Part shown: positions 8,977-17,725 of the stretch, piece by piece
Numbering within the stretch: position 1 is the first letter of the stretch
Layout of the letters: each line of letters opens with the position of its first letter
Origin: JALEFZ01 sp964564415
GTDB taxonomy: Bacteria; Bacteroidota; Bacteroidia; J057
Assembly (NCBI GenBank): GCA_964564415.1
Contig: CAZMAV010000003.1
Coordinates: forward strand, 186,001 to 250,000
Reading direction: 5' to 3'
DNA length: 64,000 nucleotides
Notes under the pieces: model-generated
The model's input: only the letters and a program-made list of their open reading frames with translations
What the model was told of the DNA's origin: nothing
The model's database searches: none
Translations under genes and position numbers: made by a program

Positions 8977-9012
8977 AGCCGGGCCGTTTCCTTTGTGAGG
9001 CGGCTTTTTTTT
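8977..9012 (+). terminator. Terminator of the nuoJKL group
   Basis: Stem AGCCG/CGGCT extended by GG-CC pairs, immediately followed by eight T's, 87 bp after the nuoL stop. Confidence 0.75.
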
Positions 9013-9013
9013 A

Positions 9014-9049
9014 TATAAAAAAACGGAAACCCAAGAAGGGCTTCCGTTT
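9014..9049 (-). terminator. Terminator of the aldolase gene
   Basis: On the minus strand, stem AAACGGAA/TTCCGTTT with internal CCC/GGG pairing, then a T7 run. It directly faces the nuoL terminator and lies 28 bp past the aldolase stop. Confidence 0.75.
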
Positions 9050-9076
9050 AGTAATGCTTTGATAAATTTCTTTAGA

Positions 9077-9727
9077 TCAGCCTTTGCTGGCCTTGGCATG
9101 ATCTGCGAGAAATTGCTCCAGACCACTGTCAGTCAAGGGATGCTTGAGCAATCCGGTGATGACTTTGAAGGGCATGGTAGAAACGTCAGCTCCGGCAAGG
9201 GCAGCGTTCAAGACATGGTTGTTGTGGCGAATAGAGGCAGCCAATATCTCGGTTTCCATCCCGTAGTTGTCAAAGATGGCCCTGATCTGCTCGATGAGGA
9301 GCATACCTTCATGACCGATGTCATCCAACCTTCCGATGAAGGGACTTACGTACTTGGCTCCGGCCTTGGCAGCGATCATGGCTTGTATAGGATTGAAAAT
9401 CAAGGTGGTATTAATCTTGATCCCTTCGCTGGCGAGGGTTTTGATGGCTTTGACACCTTCCTGTATCATGGGCACCTTGACGGTGATGTTGTCGTGGATC
9501 TTGGCAAGGTCCCTGCCTTCGGAGACAATGCCTTCGTAGTCGGTGGAGATCACCTCGGCGCTTACGTCCCCGTCTACGATTTCACAGATGGCTTTGTAGT
9601 GATCGCGGACAGCAGTGATGCCTTCTTTGGCCATCAGTGAGGGGTTGGTGGTGACACCGTCCAATACTCCCATCGCAGATGCTTCGCGAATCTCTTCAAG
9701 GTTTGCGGTATCGATAAAAAATTTCAT
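9077..9727 (-). CDS. fsa: Fructose-6-phosphate aldolase / small transaldolase (TalC/MipB type)
   Basis: A 216-residue TIM-barrel class I aldolase of the short transaldolase family, acting on fructose 6-phosphate or in the non-oxidative pentose phosphate pathway. It opens MKFFIDTANLEEIREA and contains VTTNPSLMAKEG, the Schiff-base lysine strand ITVKVPM, TLIFNPIQAMIAAKAGAKYV and SPFIGRLDD, all expected for the family. The short length excludes the long TalA/TalB type. Sequence alone cannot separate aldolase from transaldolase activity. It is a single-gene unit with its own terminator. Confidence 0.93.
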   Translation of the reverse strand: MKFFIDTANLEEIREASAMGVLDGVTTNPSLMAKEGITAVRDHYKAICEIVDGDVSAEVISTDYEGIVSEGRDLAKIHDNITVKVPMIQEGVKAIKTLASEGIKINTTLIFNPIQAMIAAKAGAKYVSPFIGRLDDIGHEGMLLIEQIRAIFDNYGMETEILAASIRHNNHVLNAALAGADVSTMPFKVITGLLKHPLTDSGLEQFLADHAKASKG

Positions 9728-9879
9728 TTGAAGCTTGTTTTGTTTTTTTCTTGAAAATGAAGGAGAATCATCTGAAACTTAGCCAAATTATGGCATATCA
9801 AGAATTCTTTTTCTCCGTATAGTTAAATTACTCAACCTTCTGGTCAAATTTCCCTAACTTGGAAAACTACTGTTGTCGT

Positions 9880-11400
9880 ATGGCAGACCCCGTTTTCTTT
9901 TTTGCATATGCAAATGACCGCTCTGACCCCGACCGTTACCTCAGAAATCTTGTCAATGAGGTCAGGGCTATTCGTGATGCCTTGGAAGATAAGATCGTTC
10001 CCCCTTATAGAATTGAGGTACGCCCCAACGCCACATTGAATGAAATCATAGAGGTTTTCGATCGCTATGAGGGTCAGGTAAATATCTTTCACTATGCGGG
10101 ACATGCCGACTCCCTCAGGTTGATGTTTGAAGAGGATCAGCTACACGAAGGTTTTGCCTCTCAAGAAGGCTTTACCCGCCTACTGGCCAGCCAAAAAGGG
10201 CTGAAATTAGCCTTCCTCAACGGGTGTGCCACAGAAAATCACGCCTTATCCTTGGTTGAAGCTGGAATTCCTGCCGTGGTAGCCACCTCTAACCTTATCA
10301 ACGATTCTGCGGCTCTCCTGTTTGCCGAACGCTTTTACCAACAAATTGGAAACCTGAAAAGTGTGGAGCGCTCCTTCAAAGATGCAGAGATAAAGGTGCA
10401 GACGGCCCTGGGTGGAGAACAAGGAGGGGAAGTGAGGGCCCTGTATTGGGAGACAGGAAAAGAGTTACCAGATACCTTTCCCTGGCATCTTTACGGCGAA
10501 CAAATTCAGTGGAAACCCGTCATCAGAAAGGGGAGGAAGGGTAGCTCACAGGGAAGCATCGTCCATCTCATGGTGGACAGAGACCGGCAGGCAGAACCCT
10601 TCAGGGACAGCTGCGACCGGATCTTGGAAAATGATACCCATCCCCCGCAGTTTTATGTCATTCATGGCAGCAGAAACGAGAAGCATCGTAGCTTGGTTAC
10701 CCGCTTTAAGGAAGCTAACATTCGCTACAGTGCTGAGCGCATCCTGGGAGAAGAAAATGGGATTGTCCACTTTTACGATATCAAAGAATGGCCCTATATC
10801 GGGGAGGTGGCCATGCGGCAGCGCAACCTCAAGCGGAGCATCGCTAAAGCCATTGAGTATGATGGGCTGGCAGGTAGCAATTGGGATGGAAAAGACCTGA
10901 TAGAAAGGCAAAAGTCCAGAGCTCAGGTCGTGGTATTTCAACACACCATCAGTGCGGAAAAGTGGGATTTCCAGACCCTTAAATTGATTCGTTGGTACAT
11001 CTCAGATTTTTGGGAGATAGGTGAGGAGGTCCTCCCACAATTCATTATTTTCCTGAATATCATCTATCCCGAGGAAAAACAGGGAGCCCTGGCCAAACTC
11101 TTTGGCGGAGCCAATAAACGCCAGAAAATTCAGAAGCAACTCCGCGAACTGATGCTGGAAGTGGGAGAAATCCTGGAAATCCTGAGAGAGATCAAGCCCG
11201 TACCCTACGAGGATGTTGTCAGTTGGGTGGATGAGTATTTTGCGGAAGAACTCAGCGGCATCGCTGATATTATATACGCCGGAAACTACCGTAAGCCTAT
11301 TCCCATGGAGACGGTGGAGTACAAGCTCAAAAAAGAAATCGATCGGATCAACAAAGAAAGAGCACAGCGCGAGCTCTTTGATGAATTTGAGGATGCCTGA
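9880..11400 (+). CDS. CHAT-domain cysteine protease fused to a STAND-like (iSTAND-type) module
   Basis: The ATG at 9880 starts MADPVFFFAYANDRSDPDRY. An in-frame TTG 21 bp upstream is less likely. Residues 1-215 form a CHAT (caspase-like, clan CD) domain. The catalytic histidine sits in FHYAGHA (H75) and the catalytic cysteine in AFLNGCATEN (C116), each at the end of a hydrophobic strand, followed by ALSLVEAGIPAVVATS. Residues about 225-400 (PPQFYVIHGSRNEKHRSLV and AQVVVFQHTI segments) look like the inactive-STAND module described in bacterial conflict proteins. No intact Walker A is visible. The C-terminus (400-506) is helical and charged. The gene has no signal peptide, so it should be cytoplasmic. 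It lies 40 bp upstream of the large WD40 membrane protein, suggesting an operon of protease plus sensor or regulator. Confidence 0.85.
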   Translation: MADPVFFFAYANDRSDPDRYLRNLVNEVRAIRDALEDKIVPPYRIEVRPNATLNEIIEVFDRYEGQVNIFHYAGHADSLRLMFEEDQLHEGFASQEGFTRLLASQKGLKLAFLNGCATENHALSLVEAGIPAVVATSNLINDSAALLFAERFYQQIGNLKSVERSFKDAEIKVQTALGGEQGGEVRALYWETGKELPDTFPWHLYGEQIQWKPVIRKGRKGSSQGSIVHLMVDRDRQAEPFRDSCDRILENDTHPPQFYVIHGSRNEKHRSLVTRFKEANIRYSAERILGEENGIVHFYDIKEWPYIGEVAMRQRNLKRSIAKAIEYDGLAGSNWDGKDLIERQKSRAQVVVFQHTISAEKWDFQTLKLIRWYISDFWEIGEEVLPQFIIFLNIIYPEEKQGALAKLFGGANKRQKIQKQLRELMLEVGEILEILREIKPVPYEDVVSWVDEYFAEELSGIADIIYAGNYRKPIPMETVEYKLKKEIDRINKERAQRELFDEFEDA

Positions 11401-11440
11401 GGAAAGTATTTTGTTCTTTTAACCCAAAAAATCAATTGCC

Positions 11441-14400
11441 GTGGCCGAGTCGCCTATAGACCAAGTAGAAGAAGTCAAGGAAAGAAAAAGGATCAACTTT
11501 TGGCTGAAGATTTTCTCCAAAAGACCCGTCTACATCATCTTTAACATGGTGCTGGTCATTACCATCGGCATCATCGGCTTTGTATTGATCAATTGCTGGA
11601 CCAAAACCAAGGACTTCGAGCAGATGCTCATTTGTGCCACAGGGGGTAGCTATGTCTCTATTACCGAGACCATCGCAGAGGAAGATAACACCACCGGTCC
11701 CGATAATGCCGAGTTTTGGAAGAAAGGTGCTCAGTCTCGCTTTACCCTGCCCGAAGGCAGAATCATAGAAGAAGACATCGAAGACCTGGAGGCCTATTGG
11801 TACCAGCAATATGGAGGCCTTGTCAAACTCCTACTGATCATTTTCCTTCTAACCTTCTTGGTTTTCTACGAGATCTACAAGTTTTACCGGCGCAAGTTTT
11901 TCTTCAGGCTGGAAGATGAAAGTCAGGTCGGTTATCTGTGGTCCATCAAAGGGAGTTCAGAAGACCTCCAACTTTACCGGGAGAAAGAATTTGAAAAGGC
12001 CAGTTTCCAACTTCGACAAAGCGCAAGTGGGCAACCTGCCCCCGACCATCCTCCCTACCTGGTCCTGATTGAGCGCAAGGACAAGGAGGATCACATGGCG
12101 ATGCTCTATGATCAGATGCTTTTTGACCTGGCCAAGCGGGACATTCAGGTGGACCGATACTTCTTCGAAGATGATCCCCGTCTGGTTTACAAAGAAAAAT
12201 ATAAATCCGAGCATCACTTTAGCTACCTCACAGAAAACTATCCTAACCGTAAGCTTATCATCGTTGGGGAGGCCAAGACCTTTTTTGATTCCCTTACCGA
12301 CCGCTGGGATGCCTGGACCAAGGTACTGGAAGATTGGGAAGAAAAAGACATCATCGTGATGACACCCAAAAATCCTCTAAGTTGGGGGCATAGAGAGATT
12401 GTATTGTCCAAGCGCTATCCCCTTCTCCCTGCCAACTTCAAGGGAATCGCCGAGATGCCCAGCCTCATTCTTTCCGGAAAGACCAAAAGCCTGAGGTATT
12501 GGGTAGAAGAAAATGAATATCCCTCCTCCCCGGACCTGGAAGCTCCTGACCTGATCGAAGAACTGAAGGTATATTTCGATACCTACTATGATGGATTGGA
12601 AGAACATTACCAGGATGGAAAAGGTAAATATATCTTTCAGTGGCTCTGTGCCACAGCTATTTATGCCGAAATCAACTGGGACATGACCCTGGCGCTGGGA
12701 CATGCACTGGAGGATAAACTCGGCGAACCCCTGGTCACTCCCCAGAACCTTTACATACTCTCTTCGCTTTCCTGGTTTAGGAATGGCAAAATACCTGAGC
12801 GGTCCCGTTCTATTCTGGTCGGTCAACTCGACAAAGAGAACACCCACTTGGTCAGGCAGACCCTTATCCGCCTGCTTAAAAGCAACGAGCCCCCCTCCTC
12901 CACCTACGCCCATGCCTTGCATCAGCTGAGGCTGGCCGTGCAGGAGGCTCAACTCAAACCCAGCATACGCAGACACCTGAGGGTGGTGCAATTGGTCCAG
13001 GATTTCACCTTGAACCACGACCTAAACGATCCAACGATACTGAATTATCTCAATAAATATCCCCGAGCCATACCCAAAGTATCTCTTCCCTCCACCGTTT
13101 CGGATATGATATTCGAAAATGGAGCTCCTGCCCTGGGTATGCAATCCTGGGTGAGAATGGTCTTGGGTTCTATTGTGGTGATTGTGGTGCTCCTTACTGT
13201 CAATCCCAATAGCCTGGACAAAGTCTACACCTTTAGGGGAAAGGATTATTTTATTGCTGACGACGAAGCCAGGATGCGTTTCCATACCTACAGAGGCAAT
13301 ACCTACCTGCAAGAAGGCAAACTCGCCGAGGCAAAAAAGGAGTATGAGCAGGCAGTAGGGTACAAGGAGGTCATCAATGCAGAAGAATATCTCGCTGCAG
13401 CGTACAACCTTAACTTCGTCAAACTCAAGGAGGGAAATTATGACGAGGCAGAATCTGGCTTCGATCAGGTGGCCACAAAGGTAGATGAATTGCTTGCGGA
13501 TAATTCAAGGAGGGGAGAAAGTAAGGCATCACAGAAGGTGGAGGACGTCAAATCTGCGACCAACTACATCCGGGGCAAAATCGAGTATGAGAGTGGAGAC
13601 ATAGATGCCGCTGCCGAAAACTTTACCGAGACCATGCAAAACAATACCACCCGGGTGAGCAAGGAAGCGACCTACGCCAAAGGCTTAATTTCTCTTGAAA
13701 AGGCAATGGAAACCAAGGGTATAGATAGGGAAAACAAAATACGCCTGGCCCTCAATAAATTTGAAGAAGTAAGCCTCACTGATACGACATTTTTCTCCAA
13801 AGAAACCTATGCCCTTAAAGTACTGGATTCTCTGGCCGACAAAAGCCAGAACGAAGCTTTTAAGCAGCGAATAAAATCGGCAGTAAAGGCCTTAAGAGAA
13901 GGAAAAATCATCCCTTCTTCATCTAAAGATCAAACGTCCATACTGGATAGTATGCCTTCTTCAGGAGGCAAGGGCATCGTCATACGCGACGCCTTTACCT
14001 ACCTGACCGACTTTAGAGAAAATAAGGCCCTGGTAAAAACCAAGGAAGGACTGGGTTTTGCCGGCATGGATGGCAAACTGGTGAGCAAACGACTGTTTGA
14101 AGATGCCCGATTGTTTCACAATGGACTGGCTGCAGTGAAGCAGAATGGCAAATGGGGCTTTATCAATGAGGATTTCGAGACCCTCATTCCCTTTGAGTTC
14201 GCAAATGCCCGGGATTTTCAGGAAGGCTTTGCTTCTGTCAAAAAGGGGAAATCTTGGGGCTTGATCAACAGGGAAGGTGAGACGGCCCTGGCTTTCCGTT
14301 ATGAACGGCCCTTGATTTTTGATCCCGTCGAACTTCGGCCTCAAGGGGCAAAGGCTTTGGCCGTGGTCCAGAGGGGAGAAGGATACCAGTTTATCGACAG

Positions 14401-15445
14401 GGAGGGAAAAGTCGCCTTCGGGGGAGCTACCTTCAGGTTTGCACGAAATTTCAGGGGTGAAAGGGCAAGGGTCAAGCGCTGGGGGAAAGTCTTCGAGATC
14501 GACCGGAGGGGTAACTGCATTTCCGCTTCTGTAGAAAGTGGAGAATGTCCCTCCGAGCGCTGGCGTATCCAAGACCGCCACCCGATCGAAGAGCACCGCA
14601 AAGAAGTTAACGTAATTCACTATTCTCCAAACGGAAGGTTGCTGCTCACTGCGTCCAAGGACAGTACAGCCAAGCTTTGGGGAGCCAATGGAAAGCAGCT
14701 CCTTTCTACCCTGACCCATCCCGGAAATGTGGTCAATGCAGAATTTTCACCTAAAAATGACCGCATTGCTACCATTGCCGAAGATGGAAAAATTTATATC
14801 TGGACCACAGAAGGGGCCAAGATCAAGACCTTCGACCAGGCAAGGGCTCCCCTTCTTTCACTGGCTTGGTCGCCAGGTGGGCAGTGGTTGGTCGGCGGAA
14901 GCCAGGATGGTAAAGTTCTCCTCTTTAACATGACTTCCCTCGTCTTTGCCAACAGGTTTGACGTATCCAGTTTTGCCATCCGGGCCCTGAGCTTTTCACC
15001 CAATAATTTTGACCTGGCCATCGGTGGACTGGAAAAGGATATACAGATATGGGGAATCAATGGAAGAAGGAAAAAGGTGTTTCGCTTTGGCTCACCTGTC
15101 AACGCCCTTGACTACAGCCCGGACGGACAGCAGTTGGCAGTAGCTTCCCGGGATTCTGCGATTTATATATTCAATGGGAGGGGAGAGCGAATCCGAAAAA
15201 TCAATGGACACTCAGACTGGGTCAGTGACGTGGAGTTTTCTCCTGATGGCGAATACCTGATGAGCTCCTCCTTTGACAGGAGCCTAAGGGTCTGGAACTC
15301 CGAGAACCAGGCTGTGTTGGCCGTTACAAAGGCGGGGACAGTAAGTTCGGCCACCTTCTCCCCGGATGGCCGCTTTATTTCCTGCACCTACTTTGCTCCT
15401 AAGGGAAAAGGCAAGGCCCTCGTTTATCGCATCGCGAAGTTTTGA
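11441..15445 (+). CDS. Giant membrane protein with TPR, WG and WD40 repeats
   Basis: A 1334-residue protein starting at a GTG, 40 bp after the CHAT gene. Transmembrane helices are seen at about 29-51, 128-147 and 571-588. Residues 150-560 form a soluble region of unknown fold with phrases such as PPYLVLIERKD, FFEDDPRLVY, RKLIIVGEAK and EEKDIIVMTPKNPLSWGHRE. It looks like an alpha/beta nucleotide-binding-like core, but no P-loop is present. After the third helix come TPR-like repeats (608-735), WG/KWG repeats (857-1025, GKWGFINE, KSWGLINREG) and a seven-blade WD40 propeller (1052-1334, repeated FSPDG...LRVWN units). The propeller and WG repeats suggest ligand or protein sensing, transduced across the membrane to the adjacent protease (inference). 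Confidence 0.85.
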   Translation: MAESPIDQVEEVKERKRINFWLKIFSKRPVYIIFNMVLVITIGIIGFVLINCWTKTKDFEQMLICATGGSYVSITETIAEEDNTTGPDNAEFWKKGAQSRFTLPEGRIIEEDIEDLEAYWYQQYGGLVKLLLIIFLLTFLVFYEIYKFYRRKFFFRLEDESQVGYLWSIKGSSEDLQLYREKEFEKASFQLRQSASGQPAPDHPPYLVLIERKDKEDHMAMLYDQMLFDLAKRDIQVDRYFFEDDPRLVYKEKYKSEHHFSYLTENYPNRKLIIVGEAKTFFDSLTDRWDAWTKVLEDWEEKDIIVMTPKNPLSWGHREIVLSKRYPLLPANFKGIAEMPSLILSGKTKSLRYWVEENEYPSSPDLEAPDLIEELKVYFDTYYDGLEEHYQDGKGKYIFQWLCATAIYAEINWDMTLALGHALEDKLGEPLVTPQNLYILSSLSWFRNGKIPERSRSILVGQLDKENTHLVRQTLIRLLKSNEPPSSTYAHALHQLRLAVQEAQLKPSIRRHLRVVQLVQDFTLNHDLNDPTILNYLNKYPRAIPKVSLPSTVSDMIFENGAPALGMQSWVRMVLGSIVVIVVLLTVNPNSLDKVYTFRGKDYFIADDEARMRFHTYRGNTYLQEGKLAEAKKEYEQAVGYKEVINAEEYLAAAYNLNFVKLKEGNYDEAESGFDQVATKVDELLADNSRRGESKASQKVEDVKSATNYIRGKIEYESGDIDAAAENFTETMQNNTTRVSKEATYAKGLISLEKAMETKGIDRENKIRLALNKFEEVSLTDTTFFSKETYALKVLDSLADKSQNEAFKQRIKSAVKALREGKIIPSSSKDQTSILDSMPSSGGKGIVIRDAFTYLTDFRENKALVKTKEGLGFAGMDGKLVSKRLFEDARLFHNGLAAVKQNGKWGFINEDFETLIPFEFANARDFQEGFASVKKGKSWGLINREGETALAFRYERPLIFDPVELRPQGAKALAVVQRGEGYQFIDREGKVAFGGATFRFARNFRGERARVKRWGKVFEIDRRGNCISASVESGECPSERWRIQDRHPIEEHRKEVNVIHYSPNGRLLLTASKDSTAKLWGANGKQLLSTLTHPGNVVNAEFSPKNDRIATIAEDGKIYIWTTEGAKIKTFDQARAPLLSLAWSPGGQWLVGGSQDGKVLLFNMTSLVFANRFDVSSFAIRALSFSPNNFDLAIGGLEKDIQIWGINGRRKKVFRFGSPVNALDYSPDGQQLAVASRDSAIYIFNGRGERIRKINGHSDWVSDVEFSPDGEYLMSSSFDRSLRVWNSENQAVLAVTKAGTVSSATFSPDGRFISCTYFAPKGKGKALVYRIAKF

Positions 15446-15573
15446 GTGGAATCCTCGTTTTTTAAGGCTTCTGAATATGTGGACAGGTATTTTTTTATTT
15501 CATAGGAAATAAAATCAGGCTGGTGTAAATCATGTATTTTGAGTAAAATATGTAATCATAATAAGTATGTAAT

Positions 15574-15602
15574 AAATATGTATAATTTCTAGCTACATAT
15601 TT
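15574..15602. repeat. Short perfect inverted repeat
   Basis: AAATATGTA and TACATATTT separated by 11 bp, in an AT-rich spacer after the WD40 protein. It could be a weak terminator or part of an insertion-sequence border. Confidence 0.4.
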
Positions 15603-15641
15603 ATCAATAGTTGGTGCAACATCGGACAAGTTCGTTGAAAG

Positions 15642-16638
15642 TTAATGATGCAGCAATCCGTAAGCAGTGGTTTGCTGGCATACGGGTTGATTTAGATCAA
15701 ACTCAGCTTTGAGGCTAAGTTTATCGAAAAGCCATTGAAGACATCTTTGATTGTAGGCCTTTCGGGCGAAATCGCTGAAAGAAGGGGTATCGGAATGTTG
15801 TCTCATTTCGATCCTGGCCAGATTAATGGTTGCCAGACTGAGGTTAAAATGGAAGTGGAATTTGTTCGCATCGCGGTCCTGGCAATGATTGAATCCGGCA
15901 AACTGTTTGGCATCTCGAAAGAGAAATTCAATTGAGCAGGTGGGGGTAGAGATGTAAGTGGGCATACTTTTGATCGGGTCCGACAAACTGCCACCGACGG
16001 AGGTCTGTGTAATCGACTTTGCCATCATACTGACGCTTCCTGCCTCCTTGCCCTGGGGGATATTGACCTTGATAGCGATAGCGCAAATCGGCATCGGACC
16101 TGAGCTTGGTAATCAAATACTTGCCTGCCTATTCAAAGGCGTTAAACACTTTGATTTTGGGGTAAAAACCGTCTGCAACAAAGTAGTGGACCGCCTTGAG
16201 TTTGGCCAGACAACTGCGCCAGTCGCTCAGATAGTGATCCATACGAGTATATTCCTCCTGCTCACCTTCAGCCTGAGAAAGTCCAGCAGGTGTTTGCTCG
16301 GCATATAAGCTCCAGGCGGTCCTACTGAGGGTGTCGATCAAGGAAAGCAGGCTCACTTCCAACCCGCCTTGGGCAGGACAGGCTGCCCCAGACCCAAACC
16401 GGTCCAGGCCACTCAACTGCATCATTAACAAATTGAATTTCGTCCAGTCAAAGAACTCACTATAATGGCGAGGAATCCTACTTTCATGCAAGCGACTAGA
16501 GCGGCTCATATTTATAAAGGTCAGATGACCCTGGATCGAAAAGATCAAGATGAAGAGCTCTTTCAAAAATTTTCGTTGGCATTTGCCAACCTCGCCCATT
16601 TTGGCGAACATACTCTCAAGTACCTCTGGTATTCGCAT
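15642..16638 (-). pseudogene. Decayed IS4-type DDE transposase
   Basis: Minus-strand pieces match one transposase. The N-terminal part (16129-16638) contains IFSIQGHLTFINMSR and FFDWTKFNLLMMQL, then GLEVSLLSLIDT and the second catalytic segment VHYFVADGFYPK. It ends at an in-frame TAG, after which the same frame continues with ITKLRSDADLRYRYQG and GGRKRQYDGKVDYTDL. A frame change plus loss of roughly 40-50 residues then leads to the C-terminal catalytic-glutamate region IEFLFRDAKQFAGF and FHFNLSLATINLAR. The segment that should carry the first catalytic Asp (between FNLLMMQL and GLDRFGSG) also appears deleted. The copy is therefore dead. I could not define terminal inverted repeats or target duplications. 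Confidence 0.85.
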
Positions 16639-17035
16639 AGGTCGTAGGTAAGTGGAGTGCTAAGTTCTACTTTAGATCTTTTTTCATTTTTCTCGAATAA
16701 TCGAAGAACTGCACGGACCATTGTTGTATTTAATTTCATATATTTAAGTAGTCAATCAAAATAAAGTGGGTATCCTGAGTTGGCTACTTATTTTGAAGGA
16801 AAAGGCGTAGTTAAATTTGCTGTTTTTACGCTTCTCTTCCTCATGAATAGGCCTAGATTTTGCAAATAAGCATCCTCAGGAAAGAAGAGGGAAAAGTCAA
16901 AACCTTTCTCTTGGACCTTTTACGGCTGAGGGGCCTAATCCTACCATCCGGGAGGAAAAGTTAGATGTTGGCTGTAAAGTCCTTTAAGAATCGTAATAAA
17001 TCTTGTAACGTTAAACTTGTAGCATATTTCCTATC
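16639..17035. other. Gene-free spacer after the IS remnant
   Basis: About 400 bp with no ORF that looks coding. It probably includes the right end of the decayed insertion and the promoter of the following gene. An inverted pair AAGTAGTCAA / TTGGCTACTT occurs near 16747-16791. Confidence 0.4.
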
Positions 17036-17455
17036 ATGAACAAAACAATATTCAGCACTCGCGTTCTCAAAAATCCTAGATTTAGGTTTGCTCTCGAGCT
17101 TGGGGTCTGTATTCTGATTGCTTTGGCGGCCATTTTGTATTTTTCTCCAAAAGGAGATAGCCGTGAGGGGGAGCGGGTCTTACATGAGATGGAGGCCAAT
17201 CTGGATCAGTTGGAATTGATTCGTACATACCTTTCTAAGGATATCCGGGATGTTCGCCGCATCGCTCAGCTCAAACTGGACCTGCTCCGGTTCAACGAAG
17301 ACCTGCTCAAAGGAATCGACGGAAAATACCGCCTCGACCCCTTGAAAGCCAGTAATCTCCGCCGAAGAATCAAGGATATGAAGGAGCACGAGAAGTTGAT
17401 CCTGAAAATTACCGAGGGCATCTACCTCCCCGACGAGGCACAAAAAGGAGGCTGA
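17036..17455 (+). CDS. Small membrane-anchored coiled-coil protein
   Basis: A 139-residue protein: a basic N-terminus, one transmembrane helix at about residues 21-40 (LELGVCILIALAAILYF), then a highly charged helical region of about 90 residues with heptad-like leucines (EMEANLDQLELIRTYLSK, LLRFNEDLLKGIDGKYRL, RRRIKDMKEHEKLILKI). It should be anchored in the inner membrane with the helical part outside or inside depending on topology. I do not recognise the family. Together with the next gene it forms a pair of membrane coiled-coil proteins just beyond the CHAT/WD40 genes and the IS remnant, and may belong to the same locus (inference). Confidence 0.7.
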   Translation: MNKTIFSTRVLKNPRFRFALELGVCILIALAAILYFSPKGDSREGERVLHEMEANLDQLELIRTYLSKDIRDVRRIAQLKLDLLRFNEDLLKGIDGKYRLDPLKASNLRRRIKDMKEHEKLILKITEGIYLPDEAQKGG

Positions 17456-17673
17456 GAGAACCTCAGAAAAAAAAATCTTGAGATCGAACAAAAAGCAGAA
17501 GAGGAAAAGGCTGAAATGTACTTTGCTGATCCTCTTCTTAATGAGTTCGACCACGTATTTTATGACAAATGAAGGTAAAGGACTGATTATGTGGTCAAAA
17601 GTGGAACGACTTTTGGAAGTAAGGCAAAGGGTTTCTGAACCTTTTATGATGCAAGAAAAACAAAAGGGGATCG

Positions 17674-17701
17674 TTTGATTTACATATATCTATTACCTTT
17701 G
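17674..17701 (+). promoter_or_regulatory. Candidate promoter for the coiled-coil/beta-domain gene
   Basis: TTTG followed after 16 bases by TACCTTTG, close to the Bacteroidota consensus though the spacer is one base short of the usual range. It lies 24 bp upstream of the GTG start. Confidence 0.45.
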
Positions 17702-17725
17702 GACTTCGAATAAACGATTATTAGG

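Noticed and set aside
15958..16308. Plus-strand frame with hydrophobic segments within the IS4 remnant
   Set aside because: It is the reverse complement of transposase coding sequence, which explains it fully.
17478..17678. 66-codon frame between the two coiled-coil genes, with a hydrophobic stretch
   Set aside because: Starts at TTG, no ribosome-binding or family evidence, and its 3' part runs into the promoter of the next gene.
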